Origin: Galeruca laticollis
Lineage: Eukaryota; Arthropoda; Insecta; Coleoptera; Chrysomelidae
Assembly (NCBI GenBank): GCA_963921935.1
Contig: OY998176.1
Span: 94,213,915 to 94,277,914, forward strand
Direction: 5' to 3'
Length of the DNA stretch: 64,000 nucleotides
Part shown: piece after piece, positions 11,818-21,577 of the stretch
Position numbering within the stretch: position 1 is the stretch's first letter
Layout: every line of letters starts with the position of its first letter
The notes under the pieces: generated by a model
What the model was told of the DNA's origin: nothing
Database searches by the model: none
The model's input: the letters and a program-made list of their open reading frames with translations, nothing else
Position numbers and translations under genes: made by a program

Positions 11818-11833
11818 CGTCACCACTGAAGGG
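11818..11833 (-). repeat. piggyBac right terminal inverted repeat
   Basis: Plus strand CGTCACCACTGAAGGG, the inverted partner of 9502-9517. It is followed by TAAA, a likely decayed TTAA target duplicate. Confidence 0.7.
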
Positions 11834-11837
11834 TAAA

Positions 11838-12165
11838 GCGAAGTTTAAAACCAGGTATCACTTAGCCCCCATTCCCATTTTAGGGATTGTGTCCTCCCCC
11901 GCTGGAAGGTTGGTTTAATTTAATTGAAAACCAGCCTATAACATGTCCCCCTTAAAAATTAGAGTAACGTGGCCATGCATATTTTCAATTTTCTATAGGG
12001 TTCGAAATATAAAGGTTGGTACGTTTTCAAATTGACATCCCGTATGTAGCAATATACCGCATGTGTGTTAAAAATCGATGATATAAATTTTTTCGAAACT
12101 CGTTTCTTTGCGTTACCTTTTTCATGTTTTGTTAAGATTTAGTTCCCAGTTAGGGCACATATATT
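11838..12165. other. Spacer, no gene seen
   Basis: Sequence between the piggyBac end and the possible exon at 12182. No motif recognised. Confidence 0.5.
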
Positions 12166-12181
12166 CCTTTTCTGACCCTAG

Positions 12182-12450
12182 TGCAGACCATTACGTACTG
12201 TTTGTGCACACCTCCGCTTTTTGGTAATGCGGTCTGGATGAAAGCGCAGCTGGAAATGGTCAGACTGCATATAGTGAATGGTGCTGTCAAGATTCAGGAC
12301 GTTGAAATTTACGGTCACTTGCAGGGATATTCGCTACGACTTTATTTTCTCGGCTGGAAGCTTTTCTCGGCGCACAGACGGGAAAATATGATGGGCGACG
12401 TTTACTTCGGGATTACAGTGATTGCAAAGGAAAATGTGCGAAAAGCTAAG
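12182..12450 (+). other. Possible host-gene internal exon
   Basis: An open plus-strand frame of about 89 codons (KAQLEMVRLHIVNGAVKIQD, EIYGHLQGYSLRLYF, GDVYFGITVIAKENVRKAK) is bounded on the left by a pyrimidine-rich tract ending in AG (TTCCTTTTCTGACCCTAG, 12164-12181; a second AG at 12186 is possible) and on the right by AAG then GTAAGA, a good donor (12451). Its base composition is richer in G and C than its surroundings. I do not recognise the protein, and no neighbouring exon is visible, so the boundary signals could be chance. It could also be an unknown repeat ORF. No function is proposed. Confidence 0.35.
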
Positions 12451-12454
12451 GTAA

Positions 12455-12860
12455 GATTGGAAAATCGATACGGGGAATATAATATGAAGAAGATATACTT
12501 TTGTGTGTGTAAAAATATAATCCAATATACGTTCGGCTTTTCGCAAGCTTAATACGATTAGATCTGCCGGTGAAAGTCCTCAGGAAATTTTAATTCTTGC
12601 CCTTTTTTTTATATGCAGTCAAGTCAACTCAATCTTATTGATAAAAAATTATTAATAAATTACAAATTTCTGATAGTGTATTTGTAGGTAATACATTTTC
12701 GTGGATATGCATTAGTTAGACGTATAAAGTTGAGTGATAATTTATTTATTTATGGAATAAAGATCCAAACAGGCTCACTAGTCTTATTATATGGATAATA
12801 TATTATAAAAAAATATATTTTTACATGTGATCTAAGGGAATACCTTATTTCATCCCAACT
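12455..12860. other. AT-rich stretch, no gene seen
   Basis: AT-rich, short open frames only; possibly intron-like if 12182-12450 is an exon. Confidence 0.4.
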
Positions 12861-12863
12861 GTA

Positions 12864-12941
12864 GAGGAGAGACACTTTAAATGGTAGAATTCAAATTTGT
12901 CTGAGGAGAGACACCTTAAATGGTAGAATTCAAATTTGTCT
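12864..12941 (+). repeat. Two tandem 39-bp units
   Basis: Units 12864-12902 and 12903-12941 differ at one base (CACTTTAAATGG versus CACCTTAAATGG). They lie just beyond the 3' end of the minus-strand LINE. Confidence 0.85.
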
Positions 12942-13019
12942 ATTATGAAATGTTTTAAATTCCTATGTATTCAGATTTGTGATTTTATCATGGAAGTATT
13001 TGAATGCCAAACGTTTCAA

Positions 13020-13638
13020 TATTTGATACTATCGATCTTTTCAATTGTCCTAACGGTAGAGATCAGTCTGAGTTTGTCAATGCATTAATCGTGTTGGCCA
13101 ATTTGCAAATAGAGTGAAGTATCAAACTAGCAAAATTTTGTATACTAAACATTACGAAGTTTCGCGTACGCTTAAGAGGGATATGAATCGATAAATAATA
13201 TAAAAGTACGCTACAAATTATTTTGTTTTTCATCACTTCAGATATCAAGTTCATCATTGCAATTTTACGAGTCGTAATTAGAGAAAGGATTGCAAATTGT
13301 TCCCGTAACATTTACGTTCTTATACAATTATAGTCTGGCCACACATGATATTTTTTATGATACAAATGACGTAGCAGTTTAATTTGTATTTTTTCTATTG
13401 AGTCTAAATATATTTGTGGTTGTTAAAATCTAATTTTGGCCTGACTAATGTTTTATATAGTAGAATAATTGTTTTTTAATTGTAAAATAAAGCAGTCTGT
13501 CTTAAAACAAAGTCTAATAAACGATTGGCGCTCTAAACAGTAAATCTAATATGTGAAGCAAATGATAACTGATAATCATACGTGATTCCTACGTCTTTCG
13601 TTTCTTCTACTCGTTTTAAATTTTGGTTGGTCATTATA
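13020..13638 (-). pseudogene. LINE RT thumb and C-terminus
   Basis: Minus-strand protein NQNLKRVEETKDVGITYDYQ, LSFASHIRF, KTIILLYKTLVRPKLDF and, nearer the end, SLITTRKIAMMNLI and RNFVMFSIQNFASLILHS. The VRPKLDF and RRK-type blocks are typical of the region after the RT palm in Jockey/CR1-type LINEs. The piece joins in frame with 16348-17509 once the mariner-like insertion is removed. It contains stops (for example in the stretch before ANRLLDFVLRQ). The protein ends near 13040; the tandem repeats at 12864-12941 lie beyond. Confidence 0.75.
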
Positions 13639-14335
13639 CAGGGTGTTTCATTTTTTCACTTTAACTGTAAACAGGAATCATTTTAGTGCTCCCAAAAATA
13701 TATGTGTCTTCTGCACTTTATAACCGAGATACAGCGTGTTTTATAAATATATCCTATTTCTTTCGAACCTCACAACTTCTGAGTTACCCTGTATATTATT
13801 TTGAAATTTGGTACACGTAATAACCATTACCTAGAAACTCCATCAAAAGTATCTCCAAAAAGGAAATGCAGATCCGGCTTAATAAAAAACTTCAAAACTC
13901 GTATTTCCTAAAAACAACACCCTGTGTATAGATGTTTTTTAAATTGCTATTTATAATTCGAAAGAGGATAAAAAGTCGAATCTACGTATTTCCTTTCCAT
14001 TTTTCCGCAGACAATTGTACTACCAAAAATTTACCGTCAAAGTTATAATTTATGCACATTTTGGTATCGGAGAGTTTTTTTTTATTTTTCAACTTCAAAT
14101 GAAATCTATTTAATGCATCTAGAGGAGCATCCTAGAAATTCAATTGAGTTTGTATGTTTACGAGTACAGATCACCAAAAAATGTGATTACAGGGCCGTAA
14201 TTAGTACATAATCATTCAATATGCACGAATATTTCGAACACCCTGTATAAGGATAGGATAGGTATCTGAAAACTTTGCACTTCTACATTTAGAATAACAA
14301 GGGTAAAATACCAGAAATGGATTCATACTTCAAAA
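13639..14335 (+). repeat. Left long terminal inverted repeat
   Basis: Matches 15640-16345 in reverse complement, with point differences and small indels. The inner limit is where ATTCATACTTCAAAA stops pairing with the right arm. Confidence 0.85.
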
Positions 14336-14494
14336 AACGTTAAAAGTACTCTTATAAACCAGATAATACTTCAAGTAGGCTATGGAATAGACACATCATT
14401 GAAGTGTGTGTCATTTGTATCTAGTTTCTGTCAAACAGTGTTTGATGTTTCGAACTTCCTACAGTATTTTCTTTTTGCCTATTATTAAATCATT

Positions 14495-15530
14495 ATGCCT
14501 CATCAATTTTCTAACCGAGAATACGCAGATATTTTATTTATTTATGGATTTTGTAATGGTAATGGTACAGCTGCAAAAATTGAATACGGAAGACTCCCTT
14601 ACCGAAGGTTTCCAAATCGTGAAACATTTATTCGTGTTTTAAAGTACTTAGGAGAACACGGCAGATTTCCAACGCTTACATTGAATGAACATCAGAAAAG
14701 ATGGCATTTAAATATGGAACAAAATATTTGAATATTGTTAATAATAAGCCGGAGATTAGTACAAGAAGAATTGGACATGCTACAAATGTACCTCATGTTA
14801 CTGTTTGGCGGCGACTAAAAAAACATAAACTTTATCCATTTCATATACAAGGAGTACAGCGACGTCAAGCAGGGGACGAAATTCCACCAACGAATTTTAG
14901 CAATTGGATCATTCGAAATGCAAGAATTTTAAGTAGAGTTCTACTCACGGATGAATCTCAATTTACAAGAGACGGCGTTTATAACTAACGGAACTCGCAC
15001 ATTTGGGCAGAAGAAAATCCATTTGTTGCAAGAGAGGCCCATTCGTAGCGCAAATTTTCTGTTAACGTTTGGTGCGTCATTGATAATAAATTATTAGGAC
15101 CACACATCTTTCCACATAGATTGACTAGCGAAGTCTATTAGGCTTTTCTGCAGAATATTTTACCAGTGCTATTAGATGATGCAGACGTAAATGTAGCATT
15201 AATGTACTATAAGCATGACGGTCCTTCGGTGCATTATAGAGTCACAGTAAGAAAATTTTTAAATGAAAATTTTCCTAATTCATGGATAGGCTGAGGTGGT
15301 TCCAATAATTGACCTTCAAGGTCACCTGACTTCAATCCTGTGGATTACCATGTTTGAAAATATCCAAAATCAAAAAAAAATGCAACCGACATCAATAGCA
15401 GAGAAGAACTTCTTCGAAAAATAGAGAATGCCTGCGGAGAATTTAGAAATAATCCAGATGTGATCAGACGGTTCGTTCGCAATATTACAAAAAGGGCAAG
15501 AAAGTGAATAGAGCAGAATGGAGGTCATTT
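14495..15530 (+). pseudogene. Mariner-like transposase (DDxD type)
   Basis: Plus-strand protein beginning MPHQFSNREYADILFIYGFC and NRETFIRVLKYLGEHGRFP, an N-terminal helix-turn-helix region, then STRRIGHATNVPHVTVWRRL (second helix-turn-helix). The catalytic part shows VLLTDESQFTRDGV (first Asp), KFSVNVWCVIDNKLLGPHIF, YYKHDGPSVHY (second Asp) and SPDFNPVDYHV (third acidic residue, Asp). It ends with RNNPDVIRRFVRNITKRARK. The wording matches a transposase family common in insects. The main frame shifts near 14730 and stops occur near 14986, 15046, 15139, 15293 and 15311. It would cut and paste at TA; this copy is dead. Confidence 0.85.
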
Positions 15531-15639
15531 TGATCAGCTTTTGTAGGTTAGACTTGCTTCGTTTGGACAATGTTGTTAGAATTTCTTGTTTTCTTTTCAT
15601 GTCAATTAATAAAATTAATAAAAATCTCTCCGATTTTGG

Positions 15640-16345
15640 AGGATGAATTTATTTCTCGTATTTTACACTTGTTATTCTAAATGTAGAAGTGCATAGTTTC
15701 CAGATACATACAGGGTGTTCGAAATATTCGAAACATATTGAATGAGTATGTCCTAAGTACGGCCCTGTAATCACATTTTTTAGTGCTGTGTACTCGTAAA
15801 CAAACAAACTCAATTGAATTTCTAGGATGCTTCTCTAGGTGCATTAAATAGATTTCATATAAAGCTAAAAAATAAAGAAAAACCTCTCCGATACCATTGT
15901 TAACCCCTGAAACTACATAAATTATAACTTTGACGGTAAATTTTTGGTAGTAAAATTGTCTGCGGAAGAATATAAAGGAAATAGGTAGATTCGATTTTTA
16001 TACTCTTTCCAATTATAAAGAGCAATTTCAAAAACATCTATTAACAGGGTGTTGTTTTTAGGAAAGACGAGTTTTGAATTTTTTTGTTAAGCCGGACCTG
16101 CATTATCTTTTTGGAGATGCTTTTGATGGAGTTTATAGGTAATGTTTATTCCGTGTACCAAATTTCAAAATAATATACAGGGTACCTCGAAAGTTATGAG
16201 GTTCCAAAGAAATAGGATAAATTTATAAAACACACTGTATTTCGGTTATAAAGTGCAGAAGACACATTAAATATAGGTTTTTGGAAGCACCAAAGTGATC
16301 CCCATCTACAGTTAAAGTGAGGCCCTTTCCCAATGAAACACCCCG
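15640..16345 (-). repeat. Right long terminal inverted repeat
   Basis: Inverted partner of 13639-14335; starts inside near GGATGAATTTATTTCTCGTA and ends CACCCCG before TA. Confidence 0.85.
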
Positions 16346-16347
16346 TA

Positions 16348-17509
16348 TAATTGAAGATAATAGGGTCTCTTCTCCGAGTAATTGACATTACACAACACTT
16401 CCCTTCATTAAAATTCAGTTTATAATCAACACTACATGAACGTTATCTATATACCTCTTTATCATCACACGATCCCTCAACGTTTGAACTTTTTTATACA
16501 ATTTGAAATCTTCAGCAGAGATTGAATACTCTGGAAATTTAACATGAGTGGGTAAATCGTTGATAAAAATTAAAAGAAGAGCAAAGGTACCAGATTAGAA
16601 CCTTGCGGTACTCCCGAGTTGGAATTTTTTCGGTTCGAAACAATTCCATTCTGTTTTATAACTAACTGCCTGTTCTGTAAACATCTTTTAAAAAATTGAA
16701 GCAAATTTCCTGCAATGCCCATATCATTTATTTTTCTAAGTGAAATATCGTGGATAACAGCGGTCAAACGCTTTCGAGAAATCCGTATAAATGTTATCTA
16801 ATTGCGATTTTTCCTATCCTAGACGCTACTTCTGTGAATATTACACAGTTAGTATTTTTTGATTTTCCAGTCACAAGACCATGCTGTTCATCAGCTAATA
16901 TAGTTATAAATTTTATTATAAATAATATGTTCAAACAATTTGGAAGGAGCACAAAGTATGGCCACGCCTCTGTAATTTTCTACGTCTGTTTACTTCCCGT
17001 TTTGTGTATAGGAGTGTAAGTTGCTAATTTCCATAGATCGGGATAAGTTGAAAGTTTATCAATTAAGTTAAAAATAGGTAACAAAGGTTTCCGAAGGAAC
17101 TCTTGGCAATCTATTATAATATAAGGGGGTAGATTGTCAATACCAGCCGTTTTCTTCGGTTACAATTTTCTTAACGCAACCTCATAGTCAACCTAATTCA
17201 TATTCTCTGTTTTACATATATTATTATAGCTCGCAGTGTTATTAAGATTTGTCAGGTAATACAGTGATTTTTCAGTAAAATGAGCTGATGCAAAAAAAAT
17301 CTGCAAACTTATCTGTAGTATCCTTGTCATAAACTTCCCAACATCCAAAGCTAAAATTTTTTTATTGATATACATTATTTTTCTTTCGATTTACATAGTT
17401 CCTAAAATTATTTATGTTGCCGCCGCCTATATTATCACCAAAGTCCCGTAGATTCTTTTTGTGCTCCTTCTGTATTAATGTTTTTAGTTTTTTCCTTGTT
17501 TCTACATAT
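16348..17509 (-). pseudogene. LINE RT, central part
   Basis: Minus-strand protein from the linker (TLIQKEHKKNLRDFGDN, NFRNYVNRKKNNVY) through RT blocks: AVIHDISLRKINDMGIAGNL, SGVPQGSNLVPLLFF, INDLP and the catalytic box, here SAEDFKLYKKV instead of YADD, then KLNFNEGKCCVMSITRR. The loss of the first Asp in the box and several stops indicate long inactivity. It joins 13020-13638 downstream and 22053-23735 upstream. The VPQGS and INDLP wording places it in the Jockey/CR1 group. Confidence 0.85.
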
Positions 17510-17984
17510 TGTAATGTTTTTGTTATTTATTTAAACAATAAATGGGTGGGATAAATTTTAAACACACGGTATGGCTACTTACTAATTTATTTAAACACTA
17601 AACTAATCACTAACACTTAATTTATATATACTCAGTATATTCACTTAAACTAATTTATAGGAACACTTAACTAATTTATATTCACTTATTTACTCTTTGC
17701 TATTTCGGTGTATTTTTTACACGAGATAATTTTATCCACTCCCCCAACTCTTCTTGATCGGTCCCCTATATATTAATGCCTTTTTCAGTAGATAATTCTA
17801 GATGAAAACAATTGGCTTTCTGGCATTTTCTAGATAAGACTGGTCACAAAAACAATGTAGATAAGATAGTCACTATTCGTCAACAAATCTAGGAAACCCT
17901 GCGCGTCCGCCATAATTTTAACTTTCATACCTGGCATAGACAGAGTCAGATTTAAGGACGATACCAGTGTGCTGTTTCGTAACA
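17510..17984 (-). repeat. 3' LTR of Gypsy element
   Basis: Minus strand TGTTACGAAACAGCAC to CATTACA; partner of 21578-22052, same length (475 bp). Confidence 0.92.
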
Positions 17985-17998
17985 TTACCCCCTCCCTA
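17985..17998 (-). promoter_or_regulatory. Polypurine tract
   Basis: Minus strand TTTAGGGAGGGGGTAA directly upstream of the 3' LTR start; primes plus-strand DNA in LTR elements. It overlaps the end of the reading frame with the CCCH finger. Confidence 0.7.
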
Positions 17999-18039
17999 AA
18001 TGGAAGTTCCTCCTGGAACTTTTGTGTAGCCGAAACTGG

Positions 18040-18096
18040 ATGTTTTAATCGGTAACTGGCCCTATTTCTACACCTTCCGATCTTATAGAAATAGCA
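18040..18096 (-). pseudogene. CCCH-type zinc finger at the Pol C-terminus
   Basis: VPCYFYKIGRCRNRASYRLKH follows the macro-like domain in the same frame. The spacing C-x7-C-x5-Y-x3-H equals a CCCH finger (C-x7-C-x5-C-x3-H) whose third Cys became Tyr. The sister copy at 33534-33590 has Phe at that position. One-base changes from a Cys codon explain both, so the ancestor probably had an intact finger, which in known proteins usually binds RNA. It is followed by a short tail that runs into the polypurine tract and LTR. Confidence 0.6.
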
Positions 18097-18140
18097 GGGC
18101 ACCGTCTTCATCGGATACTGATAACGGGGGTTGTAGCTGC

Positions 18141-18525
18141 AAATTATTATCTGGACACCGGTATCTTGGAAGATAATCTCTACCATGTTCCTGATGATTC
18201 GCCAATCCAACTGGTTACTAGCTATTTTAGGCATAGCCAGTTTCTTCACGCTGGATTCCAACACATGGTCTCGTAGGTTTCGAAGTGCTTCCCACACATC
18301 GCGGTAGGTAGATCGATCTTGAAATTCATTTTTAGTTACCACGTAGAAGACGTACCGCGAATTAGGTTTCAGTTTCAGTGTCTTGCCAAGAGCTGAAATC
18401 TGGTCTTCAAGTTTTTATAATTGCCCGAACTTCTTTCGAAAGACGGTTGCCAACCCTCGTGCGTTCTTGATACGGGCGGAGATGTTGTATGCCAGTGAAT
18501 AATCTTCCGGGAGAGTGAACAAATC
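18141..18525 (-). pseudogene. Macro domain (TARG1/OARD1-like) in Gypsy Pol
   Basis: About 128 codons in one minus-strand frame (two stops, TAA at 18526-18528 and another near 18418). The segment DLFTLPEDYSLAYNISAR aligns by eye with the first strand and loop of TARG1-type macro domains; NARGLATVFRKKFG fits the MGAGIA-x-FKKKFG block; RYVFYVVTKNEF with STYRDVWEALRNLRDH fits the YYLITK...TY...L strand-helix, including the Lys used by TARG1; KKLAMPKIASNQLDW fits the MPRIGCGL-x-W block; and NMVEIIFQDTGVQIIIC fits the last helix and strand. The glycines and the catalytic Asp of the last loop look lost here. Known macro domains bind or remove ADP-ribose. The function in a retroelement is unknown. 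The same domain occurs at 33640-33963. Confidence 0.7.
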
Positions 18526-18599
18526 TTATTGTTGTTCCGAAGTGACTCCATATCTAGCTTTCCTGGTACCTCCATACGCGCCCATAAATTCATCGAAGG

Positions 18600-20060
18600 T
18601 AGGATCAGACACATCTCGAATATGTTGAATCCTTCCTCTAGGTCATGGTCTCCTTCGAATGGCGCTAGTCGGTTTTGGTGAACTACTTTCGGTTTTCCTT
18701 TGGGGATCTTGCTTATGCGATATATAACATCATTGATCATTTTCTTGATTAAGTATCGACCTTCCCAGGATTTTTGTAATTTTTTAGAAAATCTTTTTCT
18801 CCTCGTCGGGTTGTGTAACCATACTTTGTCCTCTTCTTTAAAACCGCCTCCTGTGGCCTGCGTGTCGTACCGACTTTTCATTCTGTCGCTGGCAACTTGA
18901 AGATTTGTTCGAACTGAGTCATGAATATCGTCCAGCCTTCTTCTCAATTGTATCACGTAGTCTTCGCCTGCTAGATCTTCTCCAGGCCGACAAACAAATT
19001 CTAGGTCACAAGAAAGCCTCATTTCACGTCCAAACAGAATTTTCGCCGGTGTTTCACCCGTGGACTCATTGACAGCAGATCGCTCAGCCAACGTGAATAT
19101 GGAAAGATACTGGTCTCAATCTCTCTGACGGCTGGAAACCACTTTGGGCAGGTATTTTCCAGTAGTCCTGTTAATTATCTCGATCATTCCGTCTGACTGT
19201 GGATGTAATGCTGTTGTCCTGGTTTTCTTCATTCTCAGCTTGTCGAAAATCTCATGGAATAGATCGCTTTCGAAATTTCTTCTCTGGTCACTGTGAACTT
19301 CCAATGCCACTCCATATCGGCTGATAAATTCTTTCACCAATACATCCGCGACAGTTGTGAAATCTTGATTTGGGATCGCGTGAATTTCCACCCACTTTGT
19401 GAAATAATCCATTACAACCAGGATGTATTTACCACCATTTTCTGTCGTCGGAAATGGTCCAGCGATGTCTAAAGCAATCCTTTCGAAAGGACTTCCAACA
19501 TTGTACTGTTTCATAGGTGCCTTTCTCTTGCGATATGGTCCATTACTCGTAGCACAAGTCGTACATTTCATACACCAGTCCTTCACATCATCGGAGCTGT
19601 TCATCCAATAAAACCTTTCACGGACTCGCTAAAGGGTTTTCTTCACTCCCAGATGACCTCCCGATGGACTGTCGTGTAACTTCTTCAGTACCTCAGCTAC
19701 TCTCGTTCTAGGGATAACTAGATGTCTCCTCATCTCGGTACCGTCATCGGTTTCAAAGGACTCTTTTCAACAGCCCTTCTTCCAGGACAAGGGAGTCCTT
19801 CTAAGCCCAATACGCCTTGAGTTTCGGTGAAAGTCTTGACACTTCTTGCCAGGTAGGTCGCGTATTTTCTTCCTTCCATTGCCGGATCATCTTCACGTGA
19901 GGATCATTCTCCTGATCTTCTCTGATCCTGGTGGGTGACCATTTTTCATTGACTACTGTAATTCTTGAAACTGCATTTCCTTAGATTTCGACTTGTTGCA
20001 TTGTGAATAGTCTACAGGACATAACCGTCTAGGCAAATAGTTGGCTTTTCGGTTATTTAC
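18600..20060 (-). pseudogene. Gypsy RNase H tail and integrase
   Basis: From the deletion junction (YLPRRLCPVDYSQCNKSK, about 20000) the minus strand continues with the pre-integrase linker, an H2C2 module (GHLGVKKTL, CMKCTTCATSNG) and the catalytic core: first Asp in IALDIAGPF, second in LEVHSDQRRNFES, Glu in HPQSDGMIEIINRT, giving the D,D,E set. The main open frames are 19604-19116 and 19091-18375. The C-terminal part includes RMKSRYDTQA, FKEEDKVWLHNPTRRKRF and KVVHQNRLAPFEGDHD, a typical chromatin- or DNA-binding end. A stop at 19116 and a few shifts break it. The frame then leads into the macro-like domain at 18525. Confidence 0.9.
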
Positions 20061-21533
20061 ATCAGCTCCATGTTCAACCCTGTCTGATTTCCCCTGTGAC
20101 TGGAGTTCTTGGGTTACAGGAGTCTTGGCGCTTAGACGGACTGCGTACGTGGTCTAGCTTGCCACACTTATGGCGTTTGATCTTCCTCGGCTTCTTTCCT
20201 GCCATACCTTTCAACAAGTTGACGATCTGGTCAAGTTTGTCGTCGTCATCTTCTTCCTGCATGGTAATACCTTTGTTGTGCCGCGAGCTCTTCGTGGCTG
20301 CTTTGCATTTAAGAGGTTCTTGTTTGCAGGAGTCGTAGGACGCTTACACAAACCGCGTGCATGCTCTAGCTCGCCACAATCACAGCACCTGATCTTCTTC
20401 GGCTTCAAGTCTACCATACCTTTCAACAGGTTGACGATCTGGTCAAGTCTGTCATCGTCACCTTTTTCCTACATGGTCCTACCTTTGCTGTATTCCGAAG
20501 CCATCGTAGCTGCTTCATATTCAAGAGCAGCAGGCAATGCATCGACAAATGTTTTAGGATAGGCTAATCGAAGCGTCTTCTCCATATCGTGGTCACATAA
20601 GCCGTCAATAAAGGCCTGAATGCCTTAACATTCCATCATGTTCTCTGGTGCTGATGGATAGGCAAATCGAACTAGTCGGTCAATATCCATTTAATACTCT
20701 TGAAGGGTTTCGTCTTGTTTCCGCCTTCGGTTCTTTAGCTGGAATCTGTAGAAAAGTTCGTGACCGTATCGCATGCTCAGCTTCTTTTTCAGCTGCTCAA
20801 AGTCATCCGTTTCTTCAAGAGGTATCGTCTGAAGTACATCTGAGACATCTTCCCGAAGCGCGATGGTTAAGTTCACTGCCTTCTCTCTATCGGACCAATT
20901 ATTCACTCTAGCGGCTGCTACAAATTGTTTCACATAATGGGCCCACCACATTTTTCCATCGAACGTTGGGGCCTTGACTCGGGTAAAACTACCAATGTCT
21001 TCTAACTTAGGGTGTGTTTCTGGCTTGCAAGGTTTCGTTTGCTCGGCCTTCTTTCCTTCCTCTGGCGTGCCTCGCGTTCTTGAATCGGCAATCTTTTCCT
21101 CTTACTCCTTGATTTTCTCGTCCATCGTTGTCATCTTATTCTCAATCTCAGATTTTAGAGACGAAATTTCATCTTCAAAGTCAGCGGCAATGTCGTTTTT
21201 CATTAATAAGATATCGGCAGATATATCGTTCTTCAATGCAGAAATATCGTTTTTCACATTCGTTGAAATCTTCTCTTCTTCCATGGCAGAAATCTTCTCG
21301 TCCATGTTAGCCGAAATATCATTCTTCATAGTAGAAATATTAGCAGAAATTGACGAGATTAAGGTGGGAGCCTCGTTATTAAATAAAACTGTTTCTGGAT
21401 CAAAGCCGTCATTTTCCAGTGCCACTCTAAGTCTTTCTACTAATTTACCTTTCTTGCCGGACGTTTCCAACTCACGATCTTCCAATTCTGCTCTTAATTC
21501 CGTGACTTTCAGATCACATAGTGTCTTGGCCAT
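20060..21533 (-). pseudogene. Gypsy Gag with SAP-like domain, coiled coil and two zinc knuckles
   Basis: Starts MAKTLCDLKVTELRAELEDR, where residues about 8-42 form a SAP-like motif (LKVTELRAELEDRELETSGK then KGKLVERL), known elsewhere for DNA binding. A coiled coil with repeated KNDISA units follows (residues about 60-143), then a stop at 21102. The capsid-like part comes next (FDGKMWWAHYVKQFVAAARV, NWSDREKAVNLTIAL, DDFEQLKKKLSMRYGHE), then two cysteine modules: CDCGELEHARGLCKR (20390-20350) and a decayed HKCGKLDHVRSPSK (20150-20110), each preceded by a DDDxLDQIVNLLKGM helix. The duplicated module is shared with 5264-6670. Gag would build the particle in the cytoplasm. Confidence 0.8.
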
Positions 21534-21560
21534 TTTTACGTAGCAATTTCTTCATATTAT

Positions 21561-21576
21561 CCCACTTCTGACGCCA
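21561..21576 (-). promoter_or_regulatory. Primer binding site, tRNA-Leu-like
   Basis: Minus strand TGGCGTCAGAAGTGGG one base after the 5' LTR; one base different from the copy at 5221-5236. Confidence 0.75.
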
Positions 21577-21577
21577 A

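Larger units (their letters stand above)
9502..11833 (-). mobile_element. piggyBac-like transposon, inactive
   Basis: The left end reads TTAA (9498-9501) then CCCCTCAGTGGTGATG; the right end, read inward on the minus strand, is CCCTTCAGTGGTGACG (11833-11818), 14 of 16 bases alike. Outside the right end the target copy reads TAAA instead of TTAA, consistent with one point mutation. piggyBac inserts at TTAA and duplicates it, so these edges fit the family, and the enclosed minus-strand coding region is a piggyBac transposase. Size is about 2.3 kb. Confidence 0.8.
13639..16345 (+). mobile_element. Mariner-like transposon with about 700-bp inverted repeats
   Basis: Ends read CAGGGTGTTTC (13639) and, inverted, CGGGGTGTTTC (16345), each next to TA, the target duplicate of Tc1/mariner elements. 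The two arms are inverted copies for about 700 bp, far longer than usual for the superfamily. Between them lies one plus-strand transposase pseudogene. Each arm also holds internal copies of the CAGGGTGTT end motif (for example near 13917 and 14235 inverted, 15715 and 16046). The element sits inside a LINE. Confidence 0.85.

Noticed and set aside
12864..12941. CRISPR-like array
   Set aside because: Only two directly adjoining units without spacers, in eukaryotic DNA.
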